In this document: piece after piece, positions 43,602-55,600 of the stretch | How positions within the stretch are numbered: position 1 is the first letter of the stretch | How the letters are laid out: each line of letters starts with the position of its first letter | NCBI GenBank assembly: GCA_002007465.1 | Contig: LNAC01000009.1 | Location: 5,544,824-5,608,823, forward strand | Reading direction: 5' to 3' | Source: Ailurus styani | Taxonomy: Eukaryota; Chordata; Mammalia; Carnivora; Ailuridae | DNA: 64,000 nucleotides | The notes under the pieces: model-generated | Seen by the model: the letters and a program-made list of their open reading frames with translations, nothing else | What the model was told of the DNA's origin: nothing | Database searches by the model: none | Program-made: the position numbers and the translations under genes

Positions 43602-46600
43602 GTAAGTATCTTCTCTAGTTTTTAATATTTGGTACAGTCTTGATAATATATTTTTAAAATAATATTTCAGACTTTTCCATAAGGATTTTCTTTTAAAATT
43701 AAAAAGATTTTATGGGGTTTATGTCTGATTCTTCCTACTCTAAGGTGCTTTTCTGTTTTTTCCTATTTTTTCAGAGTCCCTTTTCATATTCTCTACATTG
43801 TTCTCTTACACTCTTTTTATACTTGGTGCATCTTTTTTTATATTTCGTTTCTCAAAAAGCCTTGGCTTACTATCTCTGCAGTTGAATATACTTTAAGTCA
43901 TTGTTGCCTAACATGGTCTCTGAGTTATGGTGGAATTGGACTACACTATTTTACTAGGAAAGTTGAGGAGAAGATAACACCTCTGACTGCAGTATGTCCC
44001 TTATTTGTAAAGGACCTTTGTGTTTGGAAGGATTTCAGAAAAATGAAGATGCTGTTGTGTTAGGTAGATGTCATGCCTTAGGATTAAAAGTGTGTCTTTG
44101 GCATATGACAGGATCCTCTCAAAGTCAGTTATCTTTTTAAAAAGTAATTTATGGGGCATCTGGGTGGCTCAGTCATTAAGCGTCTGCCTTCAGCTCAGGT
44201 CATGATCCCGGGGTCCTGGGATTGAGCCCTGCATCGGGCTCCCTGCTCAGCGGGAAGCCTGCTTCTCCCTCTCCCACTACCCCTGCTTGTATTCCCTCTC
44301 TGGCTGTCTCTCTCTCTGTGTCAAATAAATAAATCATTTTAAGAAATAAATAATAATTTATAATGTTTGATATAGTTAAAGAATGTATGTAATATAATTA
44401 TAAAGTATAAAGCATAAAAATAAAATGAACGCTTGTTAATGTGTCACCTATCCAAAGAACTAAAACATTATGGATACTTGGAACATTATGGTTATGGAAG
44501 GCACTTGTATGCTCCTTCCCGGTTCACTTTCTTCCTCCCTGCCCTCCAGATAACCCCATCCTAAATTATGTATTATCATTCTCTTGATTTTTAAAATATC
44601 CTCCCAGATACCTATCTACTTATAAACAATTTTTTGTTTAATGTTGCTTATTTGTGAATTTTACAAAAATGGTATTCTGTAGTTTTCTTGAACTTTTTTT
44701 TTTTTTAATTCACCGTGTTTCCAGAATGCATCTGTGTTCCATGAAGCTGTGATTCATTTACTTTTACTGCTGTGTAAGATTCCAGCATTTGACAAGGCCA
44801 CAATTTATCTCTGTCTTTTCCAGATGGTAGTTGAGTTGTTTTCAGGGTCAGATGAGTCTTCTTCCTCCTTTCTTATGCTACCTGTCCTGGGTCAGATTAC
44901 ACGGTAGAAGCTCTTAGGTTATTGGGATGGAACAATAAGATTACCTGTTATCATTGGCTGCTATATTTAACAGGAAATGTAATTCCCATTTGATCCCAGG
45001 CTGAAGGATATAGTTTCAATGCTGAGTTCTGTGGCAGAAGTACCTGCTTTGCCATCATAATGACATGCTAGATGAAGTCTGTCATCTTGAAAGTATTCCA
45101 GATATAGAAACTGGCCTGAATTTAGGAAGTACTTTCCTTTGAGACTTCTAAAGTAATCTACTTGAACTTACTATCTATACATTCTGATCTTCACTCCCTA
45201 TTCCCACCCCTGTATATCCCACTGATTATATTTCTCCAACCAAATGCTTTTCCTCTAGTGTCTCAAATTCTAAAGTGAACAAAACTGAATTCTTTAACTG
45301 TATCTCCAAATGTGTACGTCCATCCCCCAAGTCACCAGCAAGAAATTTTAGAAGCATTTTAGACTCTTCCCTCCATTTCTTGGTGTCCATTCAACAAGTA
45401 TTTTGGTTTTCTGTCTCCTAAATGTCTCAAACTTGCTCTTTTTACTCCATTGCTAGTAGTGCATTTACTTTCATTTTATTTCAAGCTGTTTCTTTTCTGG
45501 ACAACTGTGGTAGCCTACCTGGGCTCCTTGCCTCCAATAACTACCCAAAGCAGATGTGTTCATGTCTCTTCAATGCCTAAAACTCCTCAGTGGTTTCCCC
45601 CTCACCATCAAGATGAAGGCAAATTCATACATAGTACAGTGGTAAACTCTCGTGGGCTTGGGACAGCTTACCTGTCCAGCCTCATTTCACTCCACTTTGC
45701 TAGACCCTGTGCTCCATCCATGTTGAACCCATTGCATTTCTGGAATGGGTAACAGTCCTTCATGCCCATGGTTTTTTGCACTTGTTCTCTCCTCTCTCTG
45801 AAATGTCTTGTCTCCTCCTTTTGCTCCTGAGTTCCTCTGACAGACTTTGTGCTGCCTTCAAGACTCCACTTACGGGGCGTCTGGGTGGGCTCAGGTCATG
45901 ATCCCAGGGTCCTGGGATTGAAGCCCACATCGGGCTCTCTGCTCAGCAGGGAGCCTGCTCCCTCCTCTCTCCTCTCTCTCTGCCTGCCTCTCTGTCTACT
46001 TGTAATCTCTCTCTCTGTGTCAAATGAATAAATGAAACCTTTAAAAAAAAAAAAAAAAGACTCCACTTACATGTCACTCTCAGGAAGCCCCCTTGACCCG
46101 ATCTACCCTTGTCATCCCCTCTACTCCTTACCCTTCCTGGCCGAATTTGGTCCCTTATGTCCTGACCTCTGTAATAGCACCTATTACACTGTATTATTGG
46201 TGGTTTGCTTGTTTGTCTCTCACTAAACTGGGGGTCTTATGAAAGGCAGTAAAGAGTATTAGTTAGGAACTCTGGTCAGGTTGAGGAGTCAGACCTAGAT
46301 TGGATTCCCAGCTTCATTGTTATTATATGACTTGGGGCAAGTTCCTTTTCTATGCCTTTGTTTCCACATCTGTAAAATAGGAATCATACTTCTCTTTATT
46401 AAGGTATGTGTGTCAGGGGTCCCCAAAGTTCACCCTGAGGTTCGATTATTTAAGAGGACTCACAGAACTCAGCATGGCTTTACTCACTGCTGTCATTTAT
46501 TATAATGAAAGAATACAAAGCATAATCAACAAGAGGAAAAGGTGCATGAAGCAAACCCGGGAGAAAACCAGGTGCAATCTTCTAAAAGCCCTCTCCTCCT

Positions 46601-49600
46601 GGAGTTACATAGGACATACTTAATTTCCCCAGCAATGAATTGTGACAACATATGTAAAATATTGTCTTCCAGGGAAGCTCCTTAGAGATTCAGTGGCCAG
46701 TGGTTTTATTGGAGGCTCTTCACATAGGCACCTGCCAAGCATTTACCAAAATTCCAGACTCCCAGAAGGAAAACAGGTGTTCGGCATAAACCATATTTTT
46801 GTACACAAACAGATTAGTTACAGTGAACCATTCTTACCAGTAATGGTGGGAACCCTTTCAAAGTAAGTTCCCATAGGCCAGCCCCAGGGCTAGCCTTACA
46901 AACAGACCTTGCTAAGGATTGTGATTGCAGGCCTGTGGTGCTACCTCTTCTGCCTAATAAATAAAACATTTCGCATAGTGCCTGGCTCTTAACAGGCATT
47001 TCATAATATTAGCTGCTTCTGCTGCTGTTTTAGATGGGGATTCTTTGTTTCACCATTGTTCCCAATGCTTAGCACAGCTGAGAAGTGGATGTCTCACTAA
47101 CAGTAATAATCATAACTTCTACTAATAATAGATGATATGTGTTAAAACTATGTGCCAGTCTCTGTTTTAGGGATTTGACAAGTGTTGATTTATTTAATCC
47201 TCATCACAGCTCTGTGAGATTGATCATGTTTGTTACCATAGTTTACATATGAGGAAATCAGTGCACAGAGAAGGTGACTAATTGGCCCAAGTTCTTATTT
47301 TATAAGTGGTGAGGATGGGACTTTAACCCAGGTCTTCCGCCTCCAGAGACTGCCTCTTAAGTATAAACTTTGCCAAGTCTCAATAAATGTTGGACTGGGC
47401 AAGTGTCTAGATGCCTAAGTGAAGATTTAAAGTGAGTATTTAAAGATACTTTGGGTGTAAGATGGGGAAACATGACTAAAGACTAGATATTAGATAAAAA
47501 ATTTTTTTAGGTGTGATCATGGTATTGTGGCTATAAAGGAAAATGACCTTATATTTGGGAAATGTTTATTGAAGTATTTAAGGCAAAATGTCATGATGTC
47601 TGTTATTTATAGTACTTCAGTAAAATAACAAAGCAAATAGGGGAAAACATCAGCAATTATTAAAGTAGATGGAGAATGTTTATTAAACCATTCTCCCTAC
47701 TCTTCTGTATTTCTAAAAATTTTATAATAAAAAAAAGATAAAGTAAGTTACTTATTAGCAATAGTAAACAGTGCCCAAAGTAATAATAGTATCCAGACAT
47801 TTTTAAATTTTGGGGATTACATCTGGGTGGCTCAGTCAGTTAAGTATCTGCCTTCAGCTCAGGTCGTGACTTCAGGGTCTTGGGATTGAGCCCTGTCACG
47901 GGTTCCCCTCAGCAGGGAGTCTGCTTCTTCCTTTCCCTCCGCCACTCCCTCTGCTCGTGCTCTCTCACTCTGTGTCTCTCTCAAAGAGGATCTTTGAAAA
48001 AAATTTTAAAAAATAAAATAGATTGTTGGCGAAAATTGATGTCTCATTAATATATCGATTATTGAATCCATATTATCTGGTAAAGTCTTTTATGCGTTTT
48101 TGATGACGATATGGAAACTTTATCAATGTCAGTGATCAGTTCTTCACCAGCCTTTGACCCCTTGTTAAAGAACCTTCCGCCCCTTTCTGCCAGGAATTTA
48201 CCTTTGGAAAAATAAAGTGATGTTCTTTTGTATCACTGAAAATATATTCTTTGTATTATGTGATATGACCATAAAGTATTTGTTTACCTACCTTTGGAAA
48301 AATAAAGTGGTTTTCTTTTGTATCACTGAAAACATATTCTTTGTATTATGTGATATGATCATAAAAGATTTGTTTACCACGGTTTATTCTAATACGTGTA
48401 CACACACACACAGTCTGTTTAGCATCTCCTACCTTCTCCACATTGTGGAAGTGTTGCTCCTACTTTATAGGTAGAGAAGCTAGGACCCAGGTATATTAAG
48501 AAGCCCTTCAGTGATCACATTGGAAGTATAACGAAACCTGAAACAAGAGTCGTTGCTTTCTGGTTCAGTACTGGGGTCTCACGTTGCTGAAAACCCATGT
48601 ATGAATGTGACCTCTTGTCTGTATTTCAACAGGCTTCCGATGGAAGCAGCTCCAGAGAAGATCTTTCATCCCAGCTTTTGAGAAGGAATGAACAGATACG
48701 GAAATTAGAAGCCAGACTTTCTGGTATGTCTAAGAATTCATGAAAAGCAAGCAAAGAAAACTTGCCTTGGCTGACTCTCTGTCTATATCAAATAGCGATA
48801 CAGATAGCCTTACGGTTATATTGATATATATTGATGTATTTCTTAGTCAAAATGGAGCAATTTGTACCCTTTTTGTTCCCTCCTTTTGTTAGTATACTGA
48901 AGAGTGTAAATTTAAAACTGAGTTTTAAAGTTAAAAAAAAAAACAACGTAGGTTTTTCTGCTCCTGAGGTTTCTAGCCATGGATATAAAAGGTATTAAAA
49001 GTATATGTAGACTAGATTTAATGATCTTTCACCTGTTAGCATAGCTTTCAGGTGGAGAAGGGTAGGAGATAGTATTTACAGGGAGTGGCCAACAGATGAA
49101 TTCTTCAGCATCAGAGAGGGTTTGGTGCTACGTTGCCACTTGCTACAGCTACATATCACTTGTGTAAGTGTCCTTCTGGGTCTTTAGACCACTTTTCAAT
49201 GATATTCAACACCTGTAAGAAGCTGTGACTCTCATTATGTCTTTTGTGTGCAGTTTACAATTTACACAACTTCCATTATATCCTTTGCCTGAGCAGGGCA
49301 TGTTTGTGATAGAGTTGTGAGTTTTCTTATTTTGGTTTCTCCCAGTGGATACATTTTGAAAGTTTCATCCTGTGAACTGGTCAATGGATTCTGTGTTTCT
49401 TTTTGTCCCTTGGCCTTATGCACATTTTATTGGAGTGAAAGCAGTAGACTACAAAATTCACCAAATTGTATGCAAAATATTTGTTTTTGTGAGGTTATCA
49501 AAAGTCCGTAGTCTAGCCCACAGCTCCCAGTTGGTCTGTTATCTCCTTTTGTCCTCACTATAGCCTTAGGAAGGTATAGGCTTAGGAAGGTTAAGGTCAC

Positions 49601-52600
49601 CCAAGTAGTAGGTGATGAAGCTGGGATCCAAACCCAGGTTTGCTTGCTAGAGTCCATACTCTTAACTGCAGTCTTCTTTAAATTCAGTTGTTACAATCCT
49701 TTTATACCTACTTGTAAATAATATCAGGAACAGAGGTGAAATAACTTGACTTTTATTTAATGTTGGGGAGAAAGCTGTGAAATACTACATGCCTTCCCTA
49801 GTAGAGACAGAAGAATCATTTGGGCTTGACTGAAATTAGAAAAGGGATGGGGCAGAGAACGGACACGTAAAGCCTGGTTATGTCCTGCATATCTTCCTCC
49901 AGGTTCCGCATGAACAATAACAGCATCTACCTCTTCCTGAACCTCTTACTAAAGCATGTCAGGTGCTTCTGGCATAGAAACACCTAGTTTGTTATCTAGT
50001 TAGGACCCATAAAACACTTAGTTGACTAAGTGCATTTGAGGCCGTTAGAGTTAATACCATCATTTGTTAAGTAATGAAACTAATACTTAAGATCAATAAT
50101 TTGCTTACCGTCTCTCAGCTACAGACGGACAGAGCTGGGATTTGGCCCACTGTACCATACTATCTTCTTTGGCCACCCAGGTAATTAATTCTGACTTTCA
50201 CCTTTAATATGGCATAGGAAGCTCAGTTCCTGTGTAGAAAGAAAGCTGACTTTTCTAGAGAATTAAGTACTTTCACAGTAAAGACCATCCTGTGGTAAGG
50301 TGTTTGCTATTGTCCCAACCACTGTTAACTCAGTTCTATGAACTGTGAGCTGTTCAGTGAGTTCCCTCTGCTCTATCCTATTGCTACTACTGGAAGGGGA
50401 AATGAAAACAGAGGTTTGAAATTAATGAGCAGGGGATTTCTGATGACCAGACCAGGCCCACTTCTTGCTCTCTATCCAGGCTAAACGAATCTGCCTATTT
50501 GTATTCACCATTTACACCGTGGATGGTTTGTACTATACCTGTTTGCCTGTGTTGTTCGTTGTTAATGGGAGGCTGTCTGCCTAGCTTTCCTTAACAGCAG
50601 TGGTTTTCAGGTTGAGAAAATCATCATCATTTTCACTCATTTTTTTGTTTAATTAACTTCCTTTCCTGATGTTTGTCCATTCCTGGTATGTGCGTCACCC
50701 TCCTCACCCAAGACTATGCTGAACAGGTCCGAAACTTGCAGAAGATAAAAGAGAAGCTTGAAATTGCGTTAGAAAAACACCAGGATTGTACGTATTTTTT
50801 TTCCTGCTTCTTTTCAATCTTTTCAGGGTTCAGGTTTTTTGTAATGAAACAATAGTGTATTGGTTAAGTTTGTCCTTTATCATAGCTCAGATCTTTGTAA
50901 GTGTACTTCTTAATGAGGTTATAAAACATTTGCCTGATACTTACAAGCATACAATTCCTATTTATGTTGTGTTATGGGCATGCTTCTTAGGAGAAGGTCA
51001 TTATGTGTATCAGCTTGTCTTTGTCCAGTTGACCAGTTTATTGGCTGCCCTTAGATTTTAGTAAAATCGCATGCCTGGCCCTTAGACCTAGATTAGGAGC
51101 CTGGTTCTAGCCGTAGCTTCATGCTGCTGTATTCAGAATGGGGGGAAATCTTTGGCTGTCATCACACCTCCAGCAATAGAACGTACATTTTGTTTAGTCT
51201 ATCCTAACTCATATGTTCTCCTTTGAATTCAATCCAAGAAAGATGCTAAAAAAGTAGAAAGTTATTTTCTGTTGATATATGCTAAAAAATTTTTCAAAGG
51301 AAAACAAAGTGAAAGAAAGGTTTTTGTTTTGCCTAGTTTTGAATTTTATTTTTAATTCTGATAAAGTGGTAGTAACCATCACTTAGCTGCAGCATTAGCA
51401 TCTTCTAGCAACCTGCCTAACTCATGTTCTATCATTGTACCATTGAAAAAGTTACCTTTTGGCATCTTCCTAAATGTATATACTTATTACCAAAACAGAA
51501 CAAGAGAAAGCGAAAAAAACAACTGTGGTCTGTTACTAAGCACAAAAGATTCTGGGAGAGTTGAGACCGATCAGGTTTTTCCCAGTCTCATTATCCACTT
51601 ATTTGACCTTGATCTTTTTTGTTAGGTGACAGTTGTAAAGTAATCACATGGGCTGTTTGTCATGCCATTTCTGAAATATTGCCATATCTCAAATAGAGCC
51701 TCTTTGTTAACAGCTTCCATGCGGAAATTTCAAGAGCAGAATGAGACATTCCAAGCCAACAGAGCCAAAATGGCAGAAGGACTGGCTTTGGCATTAGCCA
51801 GAAAGGACCAGGTATTTTATATGTGACGGCCAAGACTGGTGGAAAGATTTCACTTAGTGACATGATTTCAAAAATCATAACATAAACCTGATGGAAAATA
51901 TTTACAGCCTAGGAGAAAAAGAATGCTATGTAATTTCCAGTTGTAATCATAAAGTGCATCCAGAATATGAGAATATCATTCTGTCATTCTCTGTAACTTT
52001 GTAACAGAGAGAAGGGAAATTAATGTGTTCTAATCTGGTGGCATATCCCAGAAGTAGGGAAATGGTCTCTGTCCTCTAAAAACCTGTCTCAAGGCCTAGA
52101 ACCCTAGACCCCTAGACCCCAAACATTTGCCTCTTAGGGTGGAGAATGCTCTCAAGCTAGCCAGCTTCTATGATATACATAGTTCTTAAAATTTCTGTTC
52201 CCCAGTGTCTTTAACCCCAGCAAGTTAGACAGAAGGAACTCCTGTAATCTAGAACCATCCACTGACAGATGCTGAATAAGTAACAATAAGAAAGGAAAAT
52301 AGTACTGTTACAAGCTACTACAGTAATTATGAAGTAAATATTTCATTCGATGGCATTTTAAATTTAAGAAAAACATCAAGATATTATACTGATAATAGAT
52401 TTATTAAGACAGGGTCAATATATTATGTTTCACTTAAGAATATATATAATTCATGTACAGTAGGTGGGTGGTTAGTTTTAAAGTGAGTATTTTAAAGTGA
52501 GTATTAGGACATCTGCTAGCCAGAAAAAAACATTGTTCACCAATACTTATTGGATAACTATGGTATAAATGTATATAAATGAAGATATCATCTAAAATTG

Positions 52601-55600
52601 GTGAATTCTGATTGTAGGCCCTTGGAATATGGCTTTTTGTACCGATGGTTATTTTTCCTCCTGTAATTTGTGAATAAGGGGCATCATATACCAGACGGCA
52701 TAAAGCATATTGGTAAACTCAAGATAAGAAGGAAAATAATTATCAGAGGCTGGTGAGGACTGTCCCTCTTACCTTCATTAAATTAATTTCTAAATATCAA
52801 TTATAGTTACCAACTCAGCTGGTCCCTACTACCCCACTCCCAAGAAATAGTAATAGTATTCATGGAAAAACACTCAGGAATAAAGTGAAAAGCTGCATCA
52901 GAACACTTTACAGCTTTGTTAGGTGCTCTGCTTAGTAAAAATCTGCAGGTTTATGTATGTGTCCTAGAACTTTTTATAAAATTCATTTTCTTCTCCTTTT
53001 AGGACTCTTGGTTCTTTTAATACTAAGCCAACTTTATGGGGTTTTTTATTTGCTCTTTTGGTTGGTTGCTTGCTTGCTTTGCAGGGGGAGTTAGGTTGTT
53101 TTGTTTTCTGAAAACCTTATGTTACTGATATTCTTCCCTGGAAACTGTACTTTTTTGTTGTTTTATTTTAGGAATGGTCAGAAAAAATGGATCAGCTTGA
53201 AAAGGTTAGTTCATCTTTTATTTTTATCTCAGTATGAATGTCGGCCTCTCCTCAGGGCTTGGAAAATGGCTTTTCCGGTACCCAGTGTACAGATCACTCT
53301 GCCACCTCTTAGACTTAGGTGCTGGTTGATTTGACACTGACTTGAAAAGCTCATGTGATCCCCTTTCTTGAGGGGCATGCTTGATATCTTTTGTTTTCCC
53401 CTTCCACTATCCTCTCTATCCTTCTCTTACCTTTCTCCGTGTCCCTGGAGGCTGATGGAAACTGTGTCAGCCGGGTTCCATTGCCCTCTGGTTTCCAACT
53501 GCGTTCTGCCAGTGGGGAACTCCAGAGGAACTGTGGGTGGTCAGGATTTGTTCCTCCAGCCTTCTCCATGTGGGATACCTTCAGGTTAGTTGTATCCGGT
53601 GGCCAAAGGTCACAGCTTTAGTTGGATATTCCTCTCTTGTAACCTCTACTTCCCTTTGCCCCTTCCTACCCACCCATTACTAGCACATTAGCTTTGTGCT
53701 TTCTTACCCACCCACAGCTTTGAAAAGTCCCTTTATTAAACTCTTCTCAAAATACCCAATTCGAGACTGCCATCTGTTTCCTGCTGGGGCCCTAATTGGC
53801 ACTGTGGTAATGTTAGGAATACTTTTTGAGGAGGCAGTGGGGAAGGAGGGCATTTTTCAAGGCTCAACATTGAGCAGATAAGAGCATTTCTTGGCTAAAC
53901 ACAGACAGGGAAAATTGATTACTCTAGCACCATAGCTTGTGTAACACTGTGTAGGTGCTTAATGTAATGTATTCCCAGCTCCCAGACATGAACAGGAAGA
54001 TGAAATTTCAGGCCTATAGTTAGAAAAACATTTTATTTTATTTTTTTTTATTTTTATTTTTTAAGATTTTATTTATTTATTTGACAGAGAGAGATTACAA
54101 GTAGGCAGAGAGGCAGGCAGAGAGAGAGGAGAGAGGAGGAAGCAGGCTCCCCGCTGAGCAGGGAGCCCGATGCGGGCCTCGATCCCAGGACCCTGAGATC
54201 ATGACCTGAGCCGAAGGCAGAGGCTTTAACCCACTGAGCCACCCAGGCGCCCTAGAAAAACATTTTAATGTAAAAGCCAGCTCCCTCAGCTGAAATTATA
54301 TGCTGCTACCTAATTCATTTTTTGTTTTCATCAAATACTCCTAAATTACTCTTCATGGTAGAAAAATTTTTTCTTATATTGATATATTCACTCACAAAAT
54401 ATATTTACTGTTCAGGCACCTGGGTGGCTCAGTCAGTTAAGCATCTGCCTTTGGCTCAGGTTAAGATCCCAGGGTCCTGGGATCGAGTCCCAGATTGGGC
54501 TCCCTGTTCCATGAGGAGCCTGCTTCTCCCTCTGCCTCTCTTTCTCTCTCTGTCTCTCATGAATAAATAAAATCTTTTTTAAAAAATGAAATAAAATAAC
54601 TCATTTCTAAAAATATATATATATGTATATATATTGTTCATTTTATTAAGCAGATGAGTTTTATTGTTGTTGCATTCTTGGAATAAAACTCCAAGTTAAA
54701 CCAGTTCTCTGTGTGTGTTCTATAGAAATCTGATTATCAATTTATCAAAGAATGCTTGAACATATTTATGTAAGAAAAGAATTACAGAAAAGTTGAACTA
54801 TCTCCCAAAGATACTTGTGCTTAAAAAATCTGAACATGGTATTAATGATGGTCTTCTTAAATATGACGGTATTGGTTAGGTTAAAGTTTTATTTTCTTAA
54901 AAGAAACTCTCTTGGGCGCCTGGGTGGCTCAGTGGGTTAAAGCCTCTGCTTTCGGCTCAGGTCATGATCTCAGCGTCCTGGGATCGAGGCCCGCATCAGG
55001 CTCTCTGCTCAGCAGGGAGCCTGCTTCCTCCTCTCCCTATCTCTCTGCCTGCTTCTCTGCCTACTTGTAATCTCTCTCTCTGTGTCAAATAAATAAAATC
55101 TTTAAAAAAAAAAAAAAAGAAAAAAAAAGAAACTCTCTAAGATTATAGTAGTTGAAACCCTCATTGAACTATTTTTTTATCTTTTAAAATTGTCAAGGAT
55201 ACATACGGGACTGAACTAAATAAAACCTCCTTCAGTGTACTAAGGCGACTCCCCACTCCACTCCCCTGCCCAAAGAGGGACTGGGAAATATTTTAGACCC
55301 AGAAGAGCAATGAGGCATCTATGTAGGTCTTTGAAGCCACTGTAATTTTTGGAAATGTTATTTTTAGACTGTTTTGATTTCTTTTCAATCAGGAATTGGA
55401 AACTGTAGCAGCAGGGTTTGTCCTGAAGAGAATCTATCTTGGGAAGCTGTCATTTAGTAAATTGTAACCTGCTGACACGAGTCATGTCTAATTTTTGTTG
55501 ACTTCCTAACTGAAATTGCTAACTGACATCAGTTCTACTTAAATGCATCTCATTTTTTCCAGGGTATTCTGTCTTACTCCAGTTATTCATGTTGTCCATC

